Below, piece after piece: positions 15,967 through 24,546 of a stretch of DNA of 64,000 nt (the stretch's first letter is position 1; each line of letters begins with the position of its first letter). The position numbers were made by a program, and so were the translations under genes. The notes below the pieces were generated by a model. It was not told where the DNA came from. It ran no database searches and saw nothing but the letters and a program-made list of their open reading frames with translations. The DNA lies in the NCBI GenBank assembly GCA_937873695.1, contig CALMYL010000021.1, positions 1 to 64,000 on the forward strand, written 5' to 3'. The DNA is from an uncultured Ignavibacteria bacterium. Lineage in GTDB: Bacteria; Bacteroidota; Ignavibacteria; Tepidaquicellales; OLB5.

Positions 15967-18062
15967 ATATCTTTCATCTCTGCACTCACAATTGTATTTA
16001 CGGGAGGAACATCGCCTTCCGGATAATCTTCAACACAAGGATATGGTGCAGTGCCCGGCTTATAAGTGTATATATCATAAAAATAAGAATTCTGGTACAT
16101 TAAATTACGTTCAGTAGAAAATCTGTAAATATATGAGCTTGTCTGCCTGTTATCAAAGCTCATCAGTGTCGGCCCCCAATCTTCAAGTCGCTGGTTTATA
16201 CGTTTTAGTGTATCCCACTTAAGCTGTCCGTAAACATTTAGAGCGCGCGGTGTTCCGTTTGGATTTGTAAAGCCTAAAGTATAATCACAAGCGTTAGTAA
16301 TTACCGAGGGGTACCACCAGTAAATGATACCCTTCGCGCCGTAAGATACTGCCATGTTGGTCATCATATTCAGCTCTTCATTTGTAGGCTCACGGTCAAT
16401 TTCGCCGCCGGAGTACCACTGGTGAGCCTGAAGCATCGCTACAAAAGGAATATTCAGGCTCTTTGAAAGCGCGTTGCCGCGCTTCATAAGGAACTGGTAC
16501 ACACCCGCAATATGCGGATCGTTGCGACCGGCTGTATAATCCGGGCTTTCATACGCTTCACAGGTTGTATCCATCTGTCCCTGCAGCCATCTGTCATACG
16601 TTATTGGGTCTGCTTCCTGATACAGGTCTGAAGTGGAAGGATTCAGATTAAATGTTTCAGGTATAAGGCTGTATTGTGAATTTCCTCCGCAATATGAAGG
16701 TGTATCTGCGGTTATAGGGTACGGGTCACCAAGGTAGATCTGCCTCATTTCTGTTCTTTCAAAAAATAACTCCTCTATCATTTCAGGGGTATTAATGGTA
16801 TGCCTTAACCCCCAGGGCATATGGTGGTTGAACTGAGTAAGCTGATCCGCCATAAAGTTAATTTTACCGCCCGTTATGGAATCAATCTTTTTGTTTACAT
16901 AAGCCATGCAGGGTATGTTATTAAACTCAAAAAGCTCTGTGTAAAAATTAAATACATAAGGCGGTACATTTACAGCATTTGCTTCTTCTGTTATCCATCT
17001 TTCAAATTCTTGATCGTTACCTTTCAACAATCTATCCGCCACATCATTTTCAACTTTAATATAATCAATCCACATTTCGCAGTTGCCTGACCATTCAATT
17101 TTAAAATCAGCGTGGGTTGCAAGCGGATGGTCCGAATCACTCACACCCCGTGCATTATAGATCCATGAATCGCCTAAATCACCATGAAATTTTAAATCTG
17201 TCTCTCCAAAAAAATTATATTCTTCTATATAGTGTCCATTATAAGATCCATTTTGGTCAAGGAAGTATTTTGCTTTGATGGTAGTTTGCTTCTTTATTGT
17301 AAAACCATCCTGCTCATATACTAATATCCTGCATACAGGCGTTTCATAATTTGCCGGTATTACAAAGGATTGAGGTATCCTTATCCGCGGCTTCACGTAC
17401 CAGTCACATTCAGAATCGCCGCACCATTCGTTACCGCCGCTTGTCATCTTTCTGCATTGCTCCGAATTTGCCATCAGCCTTTCAAGAACTATTTTTGTAC
17501 CCGGTCCGGATACAAGTTCACTTACATACAGCGCATCCCTTCCTTCGTTAAATTGAATATCCGGTTTCACTTCACCCGTAAAGTTATTAAAAGTATAAAA
17601 CCAATAAGGGTCAGTACCCGGTAATTTCTTTTCAGCCTGGTAAATACTGCTCTGCCCGAATGCGAGCCATTCTATCTTGGGTCTTTGCCAGATAAAGCGC
17701 GTTTGATTATGGTTATTGTACATATCATCTAACGCATTTCGTATATCAGTTACCGGGACAGCATCAAAGAGATGCTCGCCTGTAAAACCAATAGGGGTAT
17801 GCCTGTCAGGATCACCCGGGTAGTTACCAAGTACATCATCCTGAATATATTTATGAGTCGTATTAAATCCTGTTTCGTTATAATATGTGTTATTTGGGTC
17901 AGTACCGTACGGGTTATAAGAATGCATACATCCTATCAGGAATTTATCAGTATATGGAAGAGGCGGCGATGTGGGTTTGGTTTCTTCCTGAGGGATATAA
18001 AAGTTTAAAACTAAAATTGGGGTGAGCAATACAAATGCAATGATATAAAGTTTATTTTTCAT
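15957..18062 (-). CDS. Large secreted protein, possible glycosidase-like (5-prime part of frameshifted gene)
   Basis: 701 aa from ATG 18062 (a GTG at 18065 is also in frame). Signal peptide MKNKLYIIAFVLLTPILVLNF. Most of the protein belongs to no family I can name. Residues 560-650 contain PFVAMLQAHQWYSGGE and AVSYGAKGIIYWWYPS, which resemble the barrel strands of clan-A glycoside hydrolases, but a catalytic Glu pair is not assigned. The frame ends abruptly (EMKDICR, stop) where the -1 frame continues into the 13372-15966 ORF. One extra T in the ATATTTGCAG run (plus-strand AAA at 15965-15967) would fuse them as KDILQIATF. The neighbouring genes upstream are four surface proteins on the same strand. 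Confidence 0.6.
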   Translation of the reverse strand: MKNKLYIIAFVLLTPILVLNFYIPQEETKPTSPPLPYTDKFLIGCMHSYNPYGTDPNNTYYNETGFNTTHKYIQDDVLGNYPGDPDRHTPIGFTGEHLFDAVPVTDIRNALDDMYNNHNQTRFIWQRPKIEWLAFGQSSIYQAEKKLPGTDPYWFYTFNNFTGEVKPDIQFNEGRDALYVSELVSGPGTKIVLERLMANSEQCRKMTSGGNEWCGDSECDWYVKPRIRIPQSFVIPANYETPVCRILVYEQDGFTIKKQTTIKAKYFLDQNGSYNGHYIEEYNFFGETDLKFHGDLGDSWIYNARGVSDSDHPLATHADFKIEWSGNCEMWIDYIKVENDVADRLLKGNDQEFERWITEEANAVNVPPYVFNFYTELFEFNNIPCMAYVNKKIDSITGGKINFMADQLTQFNHHMPWGLRHTINTPEMIEELFFERTEMRQIYLGDPYPITADTPSYCGGNSQYSLIPETFNLNPSTSDLYQEADPITYDRWLQGQMDTTCEAYESPDYTAGRNDPHIAGVYQFLMKRGNALSKSLNIPFVAMLQAHQWYSGGEIDREPTNEELNMMTNMAVSYGAKGIIYWWYPSVITNACDYTLGFTNPNGTPRALNVYGQLKWDTLKRINQRLEDWGPTLMSFDNRQTSSYIYRFSTERNLMYQNSYFYDIYTYKPGTAPYPCVEDYPEGDVPPVNTIVSAEMKDICR

Positions 18063-18142
18063 CACTTTTTGAAGTTTAAGTTATTAATTATGTTTTTGGC
18101 ACCCCTACCTAACGCGAAGTATAATAACCGCTTTGAATTTAC

Positions 18143-19513
18143 TTATTTAATCAAGATCATTTTTTTAGTTTCAGTAAATACCTCCTTTCCATTGTTTACT
18201 GTTAATTTGTAAGAATATGTACCTGAAGATAAACCTGATGCATTGAAATCTATTTCATACTCACCGGCATTAAGTTCATCATTCAGTAATTTCTGTATTC
18301 TCCTGCCTGTTATATCATATATTGTAATTTCTGCATAACTTCTTTTCGTTAACTGAAATTTTATTTTCGTGTTTGGATTAAATGGATTTGGATAGTTCTG
18401 AAACAGTTTAAATTCTTTTGGTATCTCATTGCTTATCTGTTCAATTGCAGTTATCCAAACTGGGTCTCCGCCTGTCGTGGTATGTATCCCTCTTAGTGTT
18501 GTATAAGCCCAACCGTGATTTTTATCGCTAAACTGAATGAAGTAGTATAAAAAATTATTTATTGCTGTATCAGGCACTTGATATTGCCAGTTAACGCCTC
18601 CATTGGTTGTTCTTAATAATATTGCTCTTACCTGACTGTTTGGGTAAAACACTGCATTTCCCGCAGCCCAAAGTGTATCTTTATTTAATAATGCTAGTTC
18701 ATTAATTCCAAGATTCAATAAATCAGGACCCGACGGCACATTTTGAAGTACCCAATTATTTCCCCCATTGGTAGTCTTGTAAATATTGCTTGCGGCTGAA
18801 TACCACCCTGTTAAGCTATCTGCAAATGTAATATCAAAATACCACTGCCCGCTCACATTCAGATTCCAGTTCAAGCCGCCGTTTGTGGTTTTGCGTATGC
18901 TGGGTGAGCCTGAATTATCCGATATAAACCCTATCCGCGCATTATACATATATATCTTCTCAGGGTTCTGGCTCCCTGCACTATATTGCTGTACCCAATT
19001 CGTTCCGCCCGTGGAGGTGAAGAAGACGCCACCAGTGAGTGGATTTGCGGATACTATCCATATATTATCATTATTCAATACACTCATATCCTGAAAAGAT
19101 TCACCTGTACGAAGTGGTGTCCAGTTTGCTCCACCGTTAATTGTTTTATCAAAGCCCAATGTATAACATGCATACCCAGTATCTTGATTTAAAAAATAAA
19201 CTCTGTTATACCCGGGAGTTCCTCCGCCAGTTTGTACTTTTCTAAAATGTATCGTCCAGTTATCACCTGAATTTGAAGTTTTAAGAACAAACATCGTATC
19301 TGTAGTTGATTTATTTGTAACGGCGTAGCCAGTCAAGCTATCCAAAAAGAATATATCTGTGATAGATCTGCTTCCTATATTCGGCATAAACTGCTGGTAC
19401 CAGTTGCCTACTGCTGTTGATGCAGGTGTGCTGTTTAATATTGCAGGCATTAAGGCAAAAGTCAAAAGTGAAAAGGCAAAAATGATGAATAGTATTTTAA
19501 TGTGGTTTTTCAA
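18143..19513 (-). CDS. YCF48/BNR-like repeat surface protein with T9SS domain (paralogue P1)
   Basis: 456 aa from TTG 19513. Signal peptide in residues 1-30. Repeated units contain LDSLTGYAV, LKTSNSGDNW, KTTNGGLNW and RTTNGGVNW, the signature of YCF48/sortilin-BNR beta-propellers (about seven blades). The C-terminal T9SS domain has NYPNPFNPNTKIKF, YDITGRRI, LSSGTYSYKL and KKMILIK. The region 18484-18901 is identical by eye over 418 bp to 19993-20410 in P2, and 18849-19027 matches 22049-22227 in P3 over 179 bp. Most likely an exported binding or structural protein; ligand unknown. Last of four tandem paralogues in transcription order. Confidence 0.85.
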   Translation of the reverse strand: MKNHIKILFIIFAFSLLTFALMPAILNSTPASTAVGNWYQQFMPNIGSRSITDIFFLDSLTGYAVTNKSTTDTMFVLKTSNSGDNWTIHFRKVQTGGGTPGYNRVYFLNQDTGYACYTLGFDKTINGGANWTPLRTGESFQDMSVLNNDNIWIVSANPLTGGVFFTSTGGTNWVQQYSAGSQNPEKIYMYNARIGFISDNSGSPSIRKTTNGGLNWNLNVSGQWYFDITFADSLTGWYSAASNIYKTTNGGNNWVLQNVPSGPDLLNLGINELALLNKDTLWAAGNAVFYPNSQVRAILLRTTNGGVNWQYQVPDTAINNFLYYFIQFSDKNHGWAYTTLRGIHTTTGGDPVWITAIEQISNEIPKEFKLFQNYPNPFNPNTKIKFQLTKRSYAEITIYDITGRRIQKLLNDELNAGEYEIDFNASGLSSGTYSYKLTVNNGKEVFTETKKMILIK

Positions 19514-19680
19514 ATTATCTTTTTGGGATTTTTAAATAATAATTTTACTTAAATTAATGTATTTAATTTGATGTTACAATACTTAATATTCAAGTATTTA
19601 GTATGTTATTTATACTCCCGCCTTGCGGGACTTCTGTTCAAATAGCTATCGCTATTTGATCATCAGCATCTTTTTAGTTT
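19506..19680. repeat. Duplicated intergenic block (copy of 22691-22865)
   Basis: The 152 bp at 19506-19657 look identical to 22691-22842; after one mismatch another 22 bp match. The block spans the start codon region of one paralogue, the whole intergenic gap and the stop region of the next. It includes hairpins TCCCGC/GCGGGA and CAAATAGC/GCTATTTG. It shows that gene and spacer were duplicated as a unit. Confidence 0.85.
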
Positions 19681-21019
19681 GAGTAAACACCTCCTTTCCT
19701 GTTGTTACAGTTAATTTGTAAAAATATGTTCCTGAAGATAAGCCTGCTGCATTGAAATCTATTTCATACTCACCGGCAATAAGTTCATCATTCAGTAATT
19801 TCTGTATTCTTCTGCCTGTTATATCATATATTGTTATTTCTGCGTTACTGTGTTTTAACAATTGAAACTTTATCTTAGTGTTAGGATTAAACGGGTTAGG
19901 ATAATTTTGAAATAGTTTGAAACCTTTTGGCACCTCAGTACTGGTTTGTTCCAATGCTGTGATCCATATAGGGTCGCCGCCTGTTGTAGTGTGTATCCCT
20001 CTTAGTGTTGTATAAGCCCAACCGTGATTTTTATCGCTAAACTGAATGAAGTAGTATAAAAAATTATTTATTGCTGTATCAGGCACTTGATATTGCCAGT
20101 TAACGCCTCCATTGGTTGTTCTTAATAATATTGCTCTTACCTGACTGTTTGGGTAAAACACTGCATTTCCCGCAGCCCAAAGTGTATCTTTATTTAATAA
20201 TGCTAGTTCATTAATTCCAAGATTCAATAAATCAGGACCCGACGGCACATTTTGAAGTACCCAATTATTTCCCCCATTGGTAGTCTTGTAAATATTGCTT
20301 GCGGCTGAATACCACCCTGTTAAGCTATCTGCAAATGTAATATCAAAATACCACTGCCCGCTCACATTCAGATTCCAGTTCAAGCCGCCGTTTGTGGTTT
20401 TGCGTATGCTTGACGAGCCTGAATTATCCGATATAAACCCTATCCGCTCATTAAACATATATATCTTCTCAGGGTTCTGGCTGCCCGCTGAATACTGCTG
20501 TACCCAGTTTGCGCCGCCGGTGGAGGTGAAAAATACGCCGCCAGTAAGACTGCTACTTGATACTAACCATATTGTATTTTCATTTAATACTGCCATATCT
20601 TCATAAGTTGCGGTCGTTGGATCGGAAATTGAAAACCACGAATTCCCACTATCAGTTGTTTTTGTGATTTTTGTACTACCTGTAAAGTGGTCATTACCGC
20701 ATGTGAATCCTGTATTATTATTTAAAAATATTATTTTATTTCTTCCAACAAATTGACCATAACCCGCAAATTGGATGAACCAGTTATCCCCACTATTGGT
20801 AGTCTTCATTACAAATGTTGTATCGTTTTGAAATCTAAAAGGTGTTACGGCCCAACCAGTTAGACTATCTAAGAAAAAAATGTCTGATATAGACCTTCCA
20901 TTTAGGTTCGGCAAAAACTGCTGATACCAGTTATCAACCGGATTTAACGGCATTATAAATGCAAAAGTAAACAGGCAAAAAGCAAAAAATGTGAGCAGTA
21001 TTTTAAAGAGATTATTCAA
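19652..21019 (-). CDS. YCF48/BNR-like repeat surface protein with T9SS domain (paralogue P2)
   Basis: 455 aa from TTG 21019. Signal peptide (ILLTFFAFCLFTFAF), propeller repeats of the LDSLTGWAV / KTTNSGDNW / KTTNGGNNW kind, and a C-terminal T9SS domain (NYPNPFNPNTKI, YDITGRRI, SSGTYFYKL, KKMLMIK). The second half (from about residue 190) is almost the same protein as P1, while the first half differs substantially, so the gene is a mosaic. Its stop codon lies within the CAAATAGC/GCTATTTG hairpin of the shared spacer. Confidence 0.85.
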   Translation of the reverse strand: MNNLFKILLTFFAFCLFTFAFIMPLNPVDNWYQQFLPNLNGRSISDIFFLDSLTGWAVTPFRFQNDTTFVMKTTNSGDNWFIQFAGYGQFVGRNKIIFLNNNTGFTCGNDHFTGSTKITKTTDSGNSWFSISDPTTATYEDMAVLNENTIWLVSSSSLTGGVFFTSTGGANWVQQYSAGSQNPEKIYMFNERIGFISDNSGSSSIRKTTNGGLNWNLNVSGQWYFDITFADSLTGWYSAASNIYKTTNGGNNWVLQNVPSGPDLLNLGINELALLNKDTLWAAGNAVFYPNSQVRAILLRTTNGGVNWQYQVPDTAINNFLYYFIQFSDKNHGWAYTTLRGIHTTTGGDPIWITALEQTSTEVPKGFKLFQNYPNPFNPNTKIKFQLLKHSNAEITIYDITGRRIQKLLNDELIAGEYEIDFNAAGLSSGTYFYKLTVTTGKEVFTQTKKMLMIK

Positions 21020-21336
21020 ACTGGTACGATTTGATTAGTATAAAATAATGCTAAATAATTATAATTACAAACAAAAAGGAAGTCATAATATGGCTGATGC
21101 CACAATGAAGAAATCGCGCCATAGTAGAATTTATCTGTATTAGGAGCAGGCGGAACAGAGGGAGATTGCGTTTCTTTTTGAAAGGTTATAGAAGTTTAAA
21201 ATTAATATTGGGGTTAACAATATCAATGCGATGACATAAAGTTTGTTTTTCATCACTTTTTACGTTTTAGTTATTGGATTTTGTTTTTTATCATCCCTGT
21301 ATACAACCCCCTATAGTGAAATAACTAATATAAAGC
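21020..21336. other. Gap between paralogues P2 and P3, containing a gene remnant
   Basis: About half of this gap is the pseudogene fragment at 21079-21253 described separately. The rest is AT-rich with no reading frame or clear terminator. Confidence 0.6.
21079..21253 (-). pseudogene. 5-prime remnant of a paralogue of the 15957-18062 secreted protein
   Basis: From ATG 21253 the minus strand reads MKNKLYVIALILLTPILILN, against MKNKLYIIAFVLLTPILVLN in the intact gene. After NFY the frame must shift by one base; it then continues QKETQSPSVPPAPNTDKFYY, parallel to PQEETKPTSPPLPYTDKFLI in the intact gene. Similarity ends near 21079, next to P2. The sequence upstream (CACTTTTTACGTTTTAGTTATT) also matches the intact gene's upstream region. 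It is a broken leftover of a duplicated signal-peptide region and would make no functional protein. Confidence 0.75.
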
Positions 21337-22698
21337 TTATTTTATTAAAATCATTTTCTTAGTTTCAGTAAATTCCTCCTTTCCGGTTGTTACAGTTAGT
21401 TTATAAAAATATGTACCTGAAGATAAACCTGAAGCGTTGAAATCTATTTCATATTCACCGGCATTCAATTCATCATTCAGTAATTTCTGTATTCTTCTGC
21501 CTGTTATATCATATATTGTTATTTCTGCATAACTTCTTTTCGTTAATTGAAACTTTATTTTTGTGTTAGGGTTGAACGGATTGGGATGGTTCTGAAATAA
21601 TTTAAATTCCTTTGGTATTTCTGTACTAATTTGTTCAAATGCAGTTATCCATACAGGGTCTCCGCCTGTGGTAGTGTGTATGCCGCCATAAAACCCTAAT
21701 GTATATGCCCATCCGTGATTCTTATCGGTAAACTGAATATAATTGTAAGGTCCGGGAACATAAATTGAAGTATCAGGTATTTGGAATGTCCAGTTAACGC
21801 CTCCGTTAACTGTTCTGTATATTATTCCGCGGGACTGCATCCCGGTTATTATTTCAGCTCCTATTGCAAGCAAAGTATCTTTGTTTATTGCAGAAAATTC
21901 ATTTATGCCTACAGATATTAAATTACCGCCATAAGGTAATACCTGCAATTGCCAGTTTGTTCCGCCATTGGTCGTTTTATAAACATTATTTCCATAAGAA
22001 TACCATCCTGTAAGACTATCTGTAAAAATAATATCTCTGTAATATTGTCCGCTCACATTCAGATTCCAGTTCAAGCCGCCGTTTGTGGTTTTGCGTATGC
22101 TGGGTGAGCCTGAATTATCCGATATAAACCCTATCCGCGCATTATACATATATATCTTCTCAGGGTTCTGGCTCCCTGCACTATATTGCTGTACCCAATT
22201 CGTTCCGCCCGTGGAGGTGAAGAAGACACCGCCAGCAAAACTTTCACCATAGACATACCATCCGGTATCTTTGCTTTTGAAACTTAAATCTTCAATAAAT
22301 ACAGACGGATTTATTGTATTCCAGTTTAGTCCGCCGTTTGTGGTTTTTATTAAACCTGTTCCACCAACAAAACCTGTATTTTGGTTCAAGAACTGAATTC
22401 TTTTAAAAATATAGCCTGTCTGTGCATAATTAATAAACCAGTTATCTCCTGAATCTGTAGTTTTAAGAATCAAAGAAGTATCAGAAATGGTTAACCTGTT
22501 GGAAATTGCATAACCTGTTAAGCTATCCAAAAAAGTTATATCAACAATTTGTCTTCCATTTAAGTTTGGCATCCACTGCTGGTACCAGTTGCCAACGGCG
22601 GGTGAGGCTGGTGTGCTGTTTAATATTGCAGGCAATAATGCAAAAGAAAAAAAGGAGAAAGCAAAAATATAAAGTAGTATTTTGAGGCCATTTTTCAA
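21337..22698 (-). CDS. YCF48/BNR-like repeat surface protein with T9SS domain (paralogue P3)
   Basis: 453 aa from TTG 22698. Signal peptide (ILLYIFAFSFFSFALLPAIL), then propeller repeats and a T9SS C-terminal domain (NHPNPFNPNTKI, where the usual NYPNPFNP has His for Tyr; YDITGRRI; KKMILIK). The first third is nearly identical to P4: 22237-22616 equals 23734-24113 over 380 bp by eye. A middle block matches P1 (22049-22227), and the distal propeller (residues 235-350) is its own. It is thus a mosaic of segments shared with different neighbours. Confidence 0.85.
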   Translation of the reverse strand: MKNGLKILLYIFAFSFFSFALLPAILNSTPASPAVGNWYQQWMPNLNGRQIVDITFLDSLTGYAISNRLTISDTSLILKTTDSGDNWFINYAQTGYIFKRIQFLNQNTGFVGGTGLIKTTNGGLNWNTINPSVFIEDLSFKSKDTGWYVYGESFAGGVFFTSTGGTNWVQQYSAGSQNPEKIYMYNARIGFISDNSGSPSIRKTTNGGLNWNLNVSGQYYRDIIFTDSLTGWYSYGNNVYKTTNGGTNWQLQVLPYGGNLISVGINEFSAINKDTLLAIGAEIITGMQSRGIIYRTVNGGVNWTFQIPDTSIYVPGPYNYIQFTDKNHGWAYTLGFYGGIHTTTGGDPVWITAFEQISTEIPKEFKLFQNHPNPFNPNTKIKFQLTKRSYAEITIYDITGRRIQKLLNDELNAGEYEIDFNASGLSSGTYFYKLTVTTGKEEFTETKKMILIK

Positions 22699-22836
22699 AT
22701 TATCTTTTTGGGATTTTTAAATAATAATTTTACTTAAATTAATGTATTTAATTTGATGTTACAATACTTAATATTCAAGTATTTAGTATGTTATTTATAC
22801 TCCCGCCTTGCGGGACTTCTGTTCAAATAGCTATCG

Positions 22837-24198
22837 CTATTTTATCATCAGCATCTTTTTAGTTTCAGTAAACACCTCCTTCCCTGAATTTATTATCAGT
22901 TTGTAAAAATATACTCCTGAAGCATACCCATTACCATTAAAATCTACTTCATAAGTGCCTGCATTCTGTTTTTGATCTACAAGTACTTCAATTTGCTTTC
23001 CCAAAATATCATATATTAAAAGTTTCACATTTGACGTTTCACTTTTCACGTTGTATTTAATACTTGTTTCCGGATTAAACGGGTTTGGATAGTTTTGGAA
23101 TAATTTATATTCCTTCGGAATTTGAGAAGAGATTTGATTTATTCCTGTAAGCCAAACAGGGTCGCCGCCTGTTGCTGTATGAATGCCCCTTAATGTAGTA
23201 TATGCCCAACCGTGATTTTTATCTGCAAACTGAATGAAGTAGTATACAAAATTATTTATTGCTGTATCGGGCACTTGATATTGCCAGTTAACTCCTCCAT
23301 TGGTTGTTCGTAATAATATTGCTCTTACCTGGCTGTTTGGGTAAAATACTGCATTTCCCGCAGCCCAAACTGTATCTTTATTTATTAGTGCCAGTTTGTT
23401 AATACCAAGATTCAATAAATCGGGACCAGTGGGCACATTTTGAAGTACCCAGTTGTTTCCGCCATTGGTAGTCTTGTAAATATTGCTTGCCGCTGAATAC
23501 CACCCTGTTAAGCTATCTGCAAATGTAATATCAAAATACCACTGCCCGCTCACATTCAAATTCCAATTCAAGCCGCCGTTTGTGGTTTTCCGTATGCTTG
23601 ATGAGCCTGAATTATCAGATATAAAACCAATCCTCGCATTATACATATATATCTTCTCAGGGTTCTGGCTCCCGGCTGAATACTGCTGTACCCAGTTTGC
23701 ACCGCCGTCGGAGGTGAAGAAGACGCCGCCAGTAAAACTTTCACCATAGACATACCATCCGGTATCTTTGCTTTTGAAACTTAAATCTTCAATAAATACA
23801 GACGGATTTATTGTATTCCAGTTTAGTCCGCCGTTTGTGGTTTTTATTAAACCTGTTCCACCAACAAAACCTGTATTTTGGTTCAAGAACTGAATTCTTT
23901 TAAAAATATAGCCTGTCTGTGCATAATTAATAAACCAGTTATCTCCTGAATCTGTAGTTTTAAGAATCAAAGAAGTATCAGAAATGGTTAACCTGTTGGA
24001 AATTGCATAACCTGTTAAGCTATCCAAAAAAGTTATATCAACAATTTGTCTTCCATTTAAGTTTGGCATCCACTGCTGGTACCAGTTGCCAACGGCGGGT
24101 GAGGCTGGTGTGCCCATTATTATTTCAGGCATTATTATGCCTGTTACAAGTATTACTGTAATTGCAAGCGTAAGCGATATTTTAAGCAGTTTTTTCAA
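22837..24198 (-). CDS. YCF48/BNR-like repeat surface protein with T9SS domain (paralogue P4)
   Basis: I start this gene at TTG 24198 (453 aa). This matches the TTG starts and lengths of its three paralogues and gives a proper signal peptide (LLKISLTLAITVILVTGII); the frame is open to 24288, adding 30 unlikely residues. N-terminal third as in P3, propeller centre as in P1/P2. The C-terminal T9SS domain belongs to a different subtype (NYPNPFNPETSIKYN, YDILGKQIEVLVD, ASGVYFYKL, KKMLMIK), so the sorting domain was exchanged independently of the propeller. First gene of the array in transcription order; an unassigned leader of about 90 bp precedes it. Confidence 0.85.
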   Translation of the reverse strand: MKKLLKISLTLAITVILVTGIIMPEIIMGTPASPAVGNWYQQWMPNLNGRQIVDITFLDSLTGYAISNRLTISDTSLILKTTDSGDNWFINYAQTGYIFKRIQFLNQNTGFVGGTGLIKTTNGGLNWNTINPSVFIEDLSFKSKDTGWYVYGESFTGGVFFTSDGGANWVQQYSAGSQNPEKIYMYNARIGFISDNSGSSSIRKTTNGGLNWNLNVSGQWYFDITFADSLTGWYSAASNIYKTTNGGNNWVLQNVPTGPDLLNLGINKLALINKDTVWAAGNAVFYPNSQVRAILLRTTNGGVNWQYQVPDTAINNFVYYFIQFADKNHGWAYTTLRGIHTATGGDPVWLTGINQISSQIPKEYKLFQNYPNPFNPETSIKYNVKSETSNVKLLIYDILGKQIEVLVDQKQNAGTYEVDFNGNGYASGVYFYKLIINSGKEVFTETKKMLMIK

Positions 24199-24439
24199 AT
24201 TGTCTGGAATTTGATTATTGTAAATTAATATAATTTCATAAAATATACAAATTAATAATAAACATGATATTTTAGCGAGAAAGGACATTTACCCTGCCGA
24301 TATAATCGGCAAATTTTATGTATATTTGTAATTGTAAGCATTAATAGATTAATTGAAATTAACCTAAAAATTTCGTAAATTTATTAGTTTATCGGCAATA
24401 GATGCCGGTAAAATACCTGTTTTTACATAGTACAATCCA

Positions 24440-24523
24440 GCCCGGATGGTGAAATTGGTATACACGCTGTGTTCAGGGCGCAGTTCCGGTTACGGAGTGC
24501 GAGTTCGAGTCTCGCTCCGGGCA
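24440..24523 (+). tRNA. tRNA-Leu (anticodon CAG)
   Basis: Acceptor stem GCCCGGA / TCCGGGC, D-arm GTG...CAC with GG in the loop, anticodon stem CTGTG/CGCAG (one G-T pair) closing loop TTCAGGG with anticodon CAG. There is a long variable arm TTCCGGTTACGGAGT, typical of class II tRNAs, and a T-arm GCGAG-TTCGAGT-CTCGC. The discriminator is A; CCA is not encoded. Confidence 0.95.
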
Positions 24524-24546
24524 CTATAAAAATAAATTAAAATTGA

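Noticed and set aside
24199-24288. 30-residue N-terminal extension of paralogue P4
   Set aside because: The other three paralogues start at the equivalent TTG, and the signal peptide fits from there.
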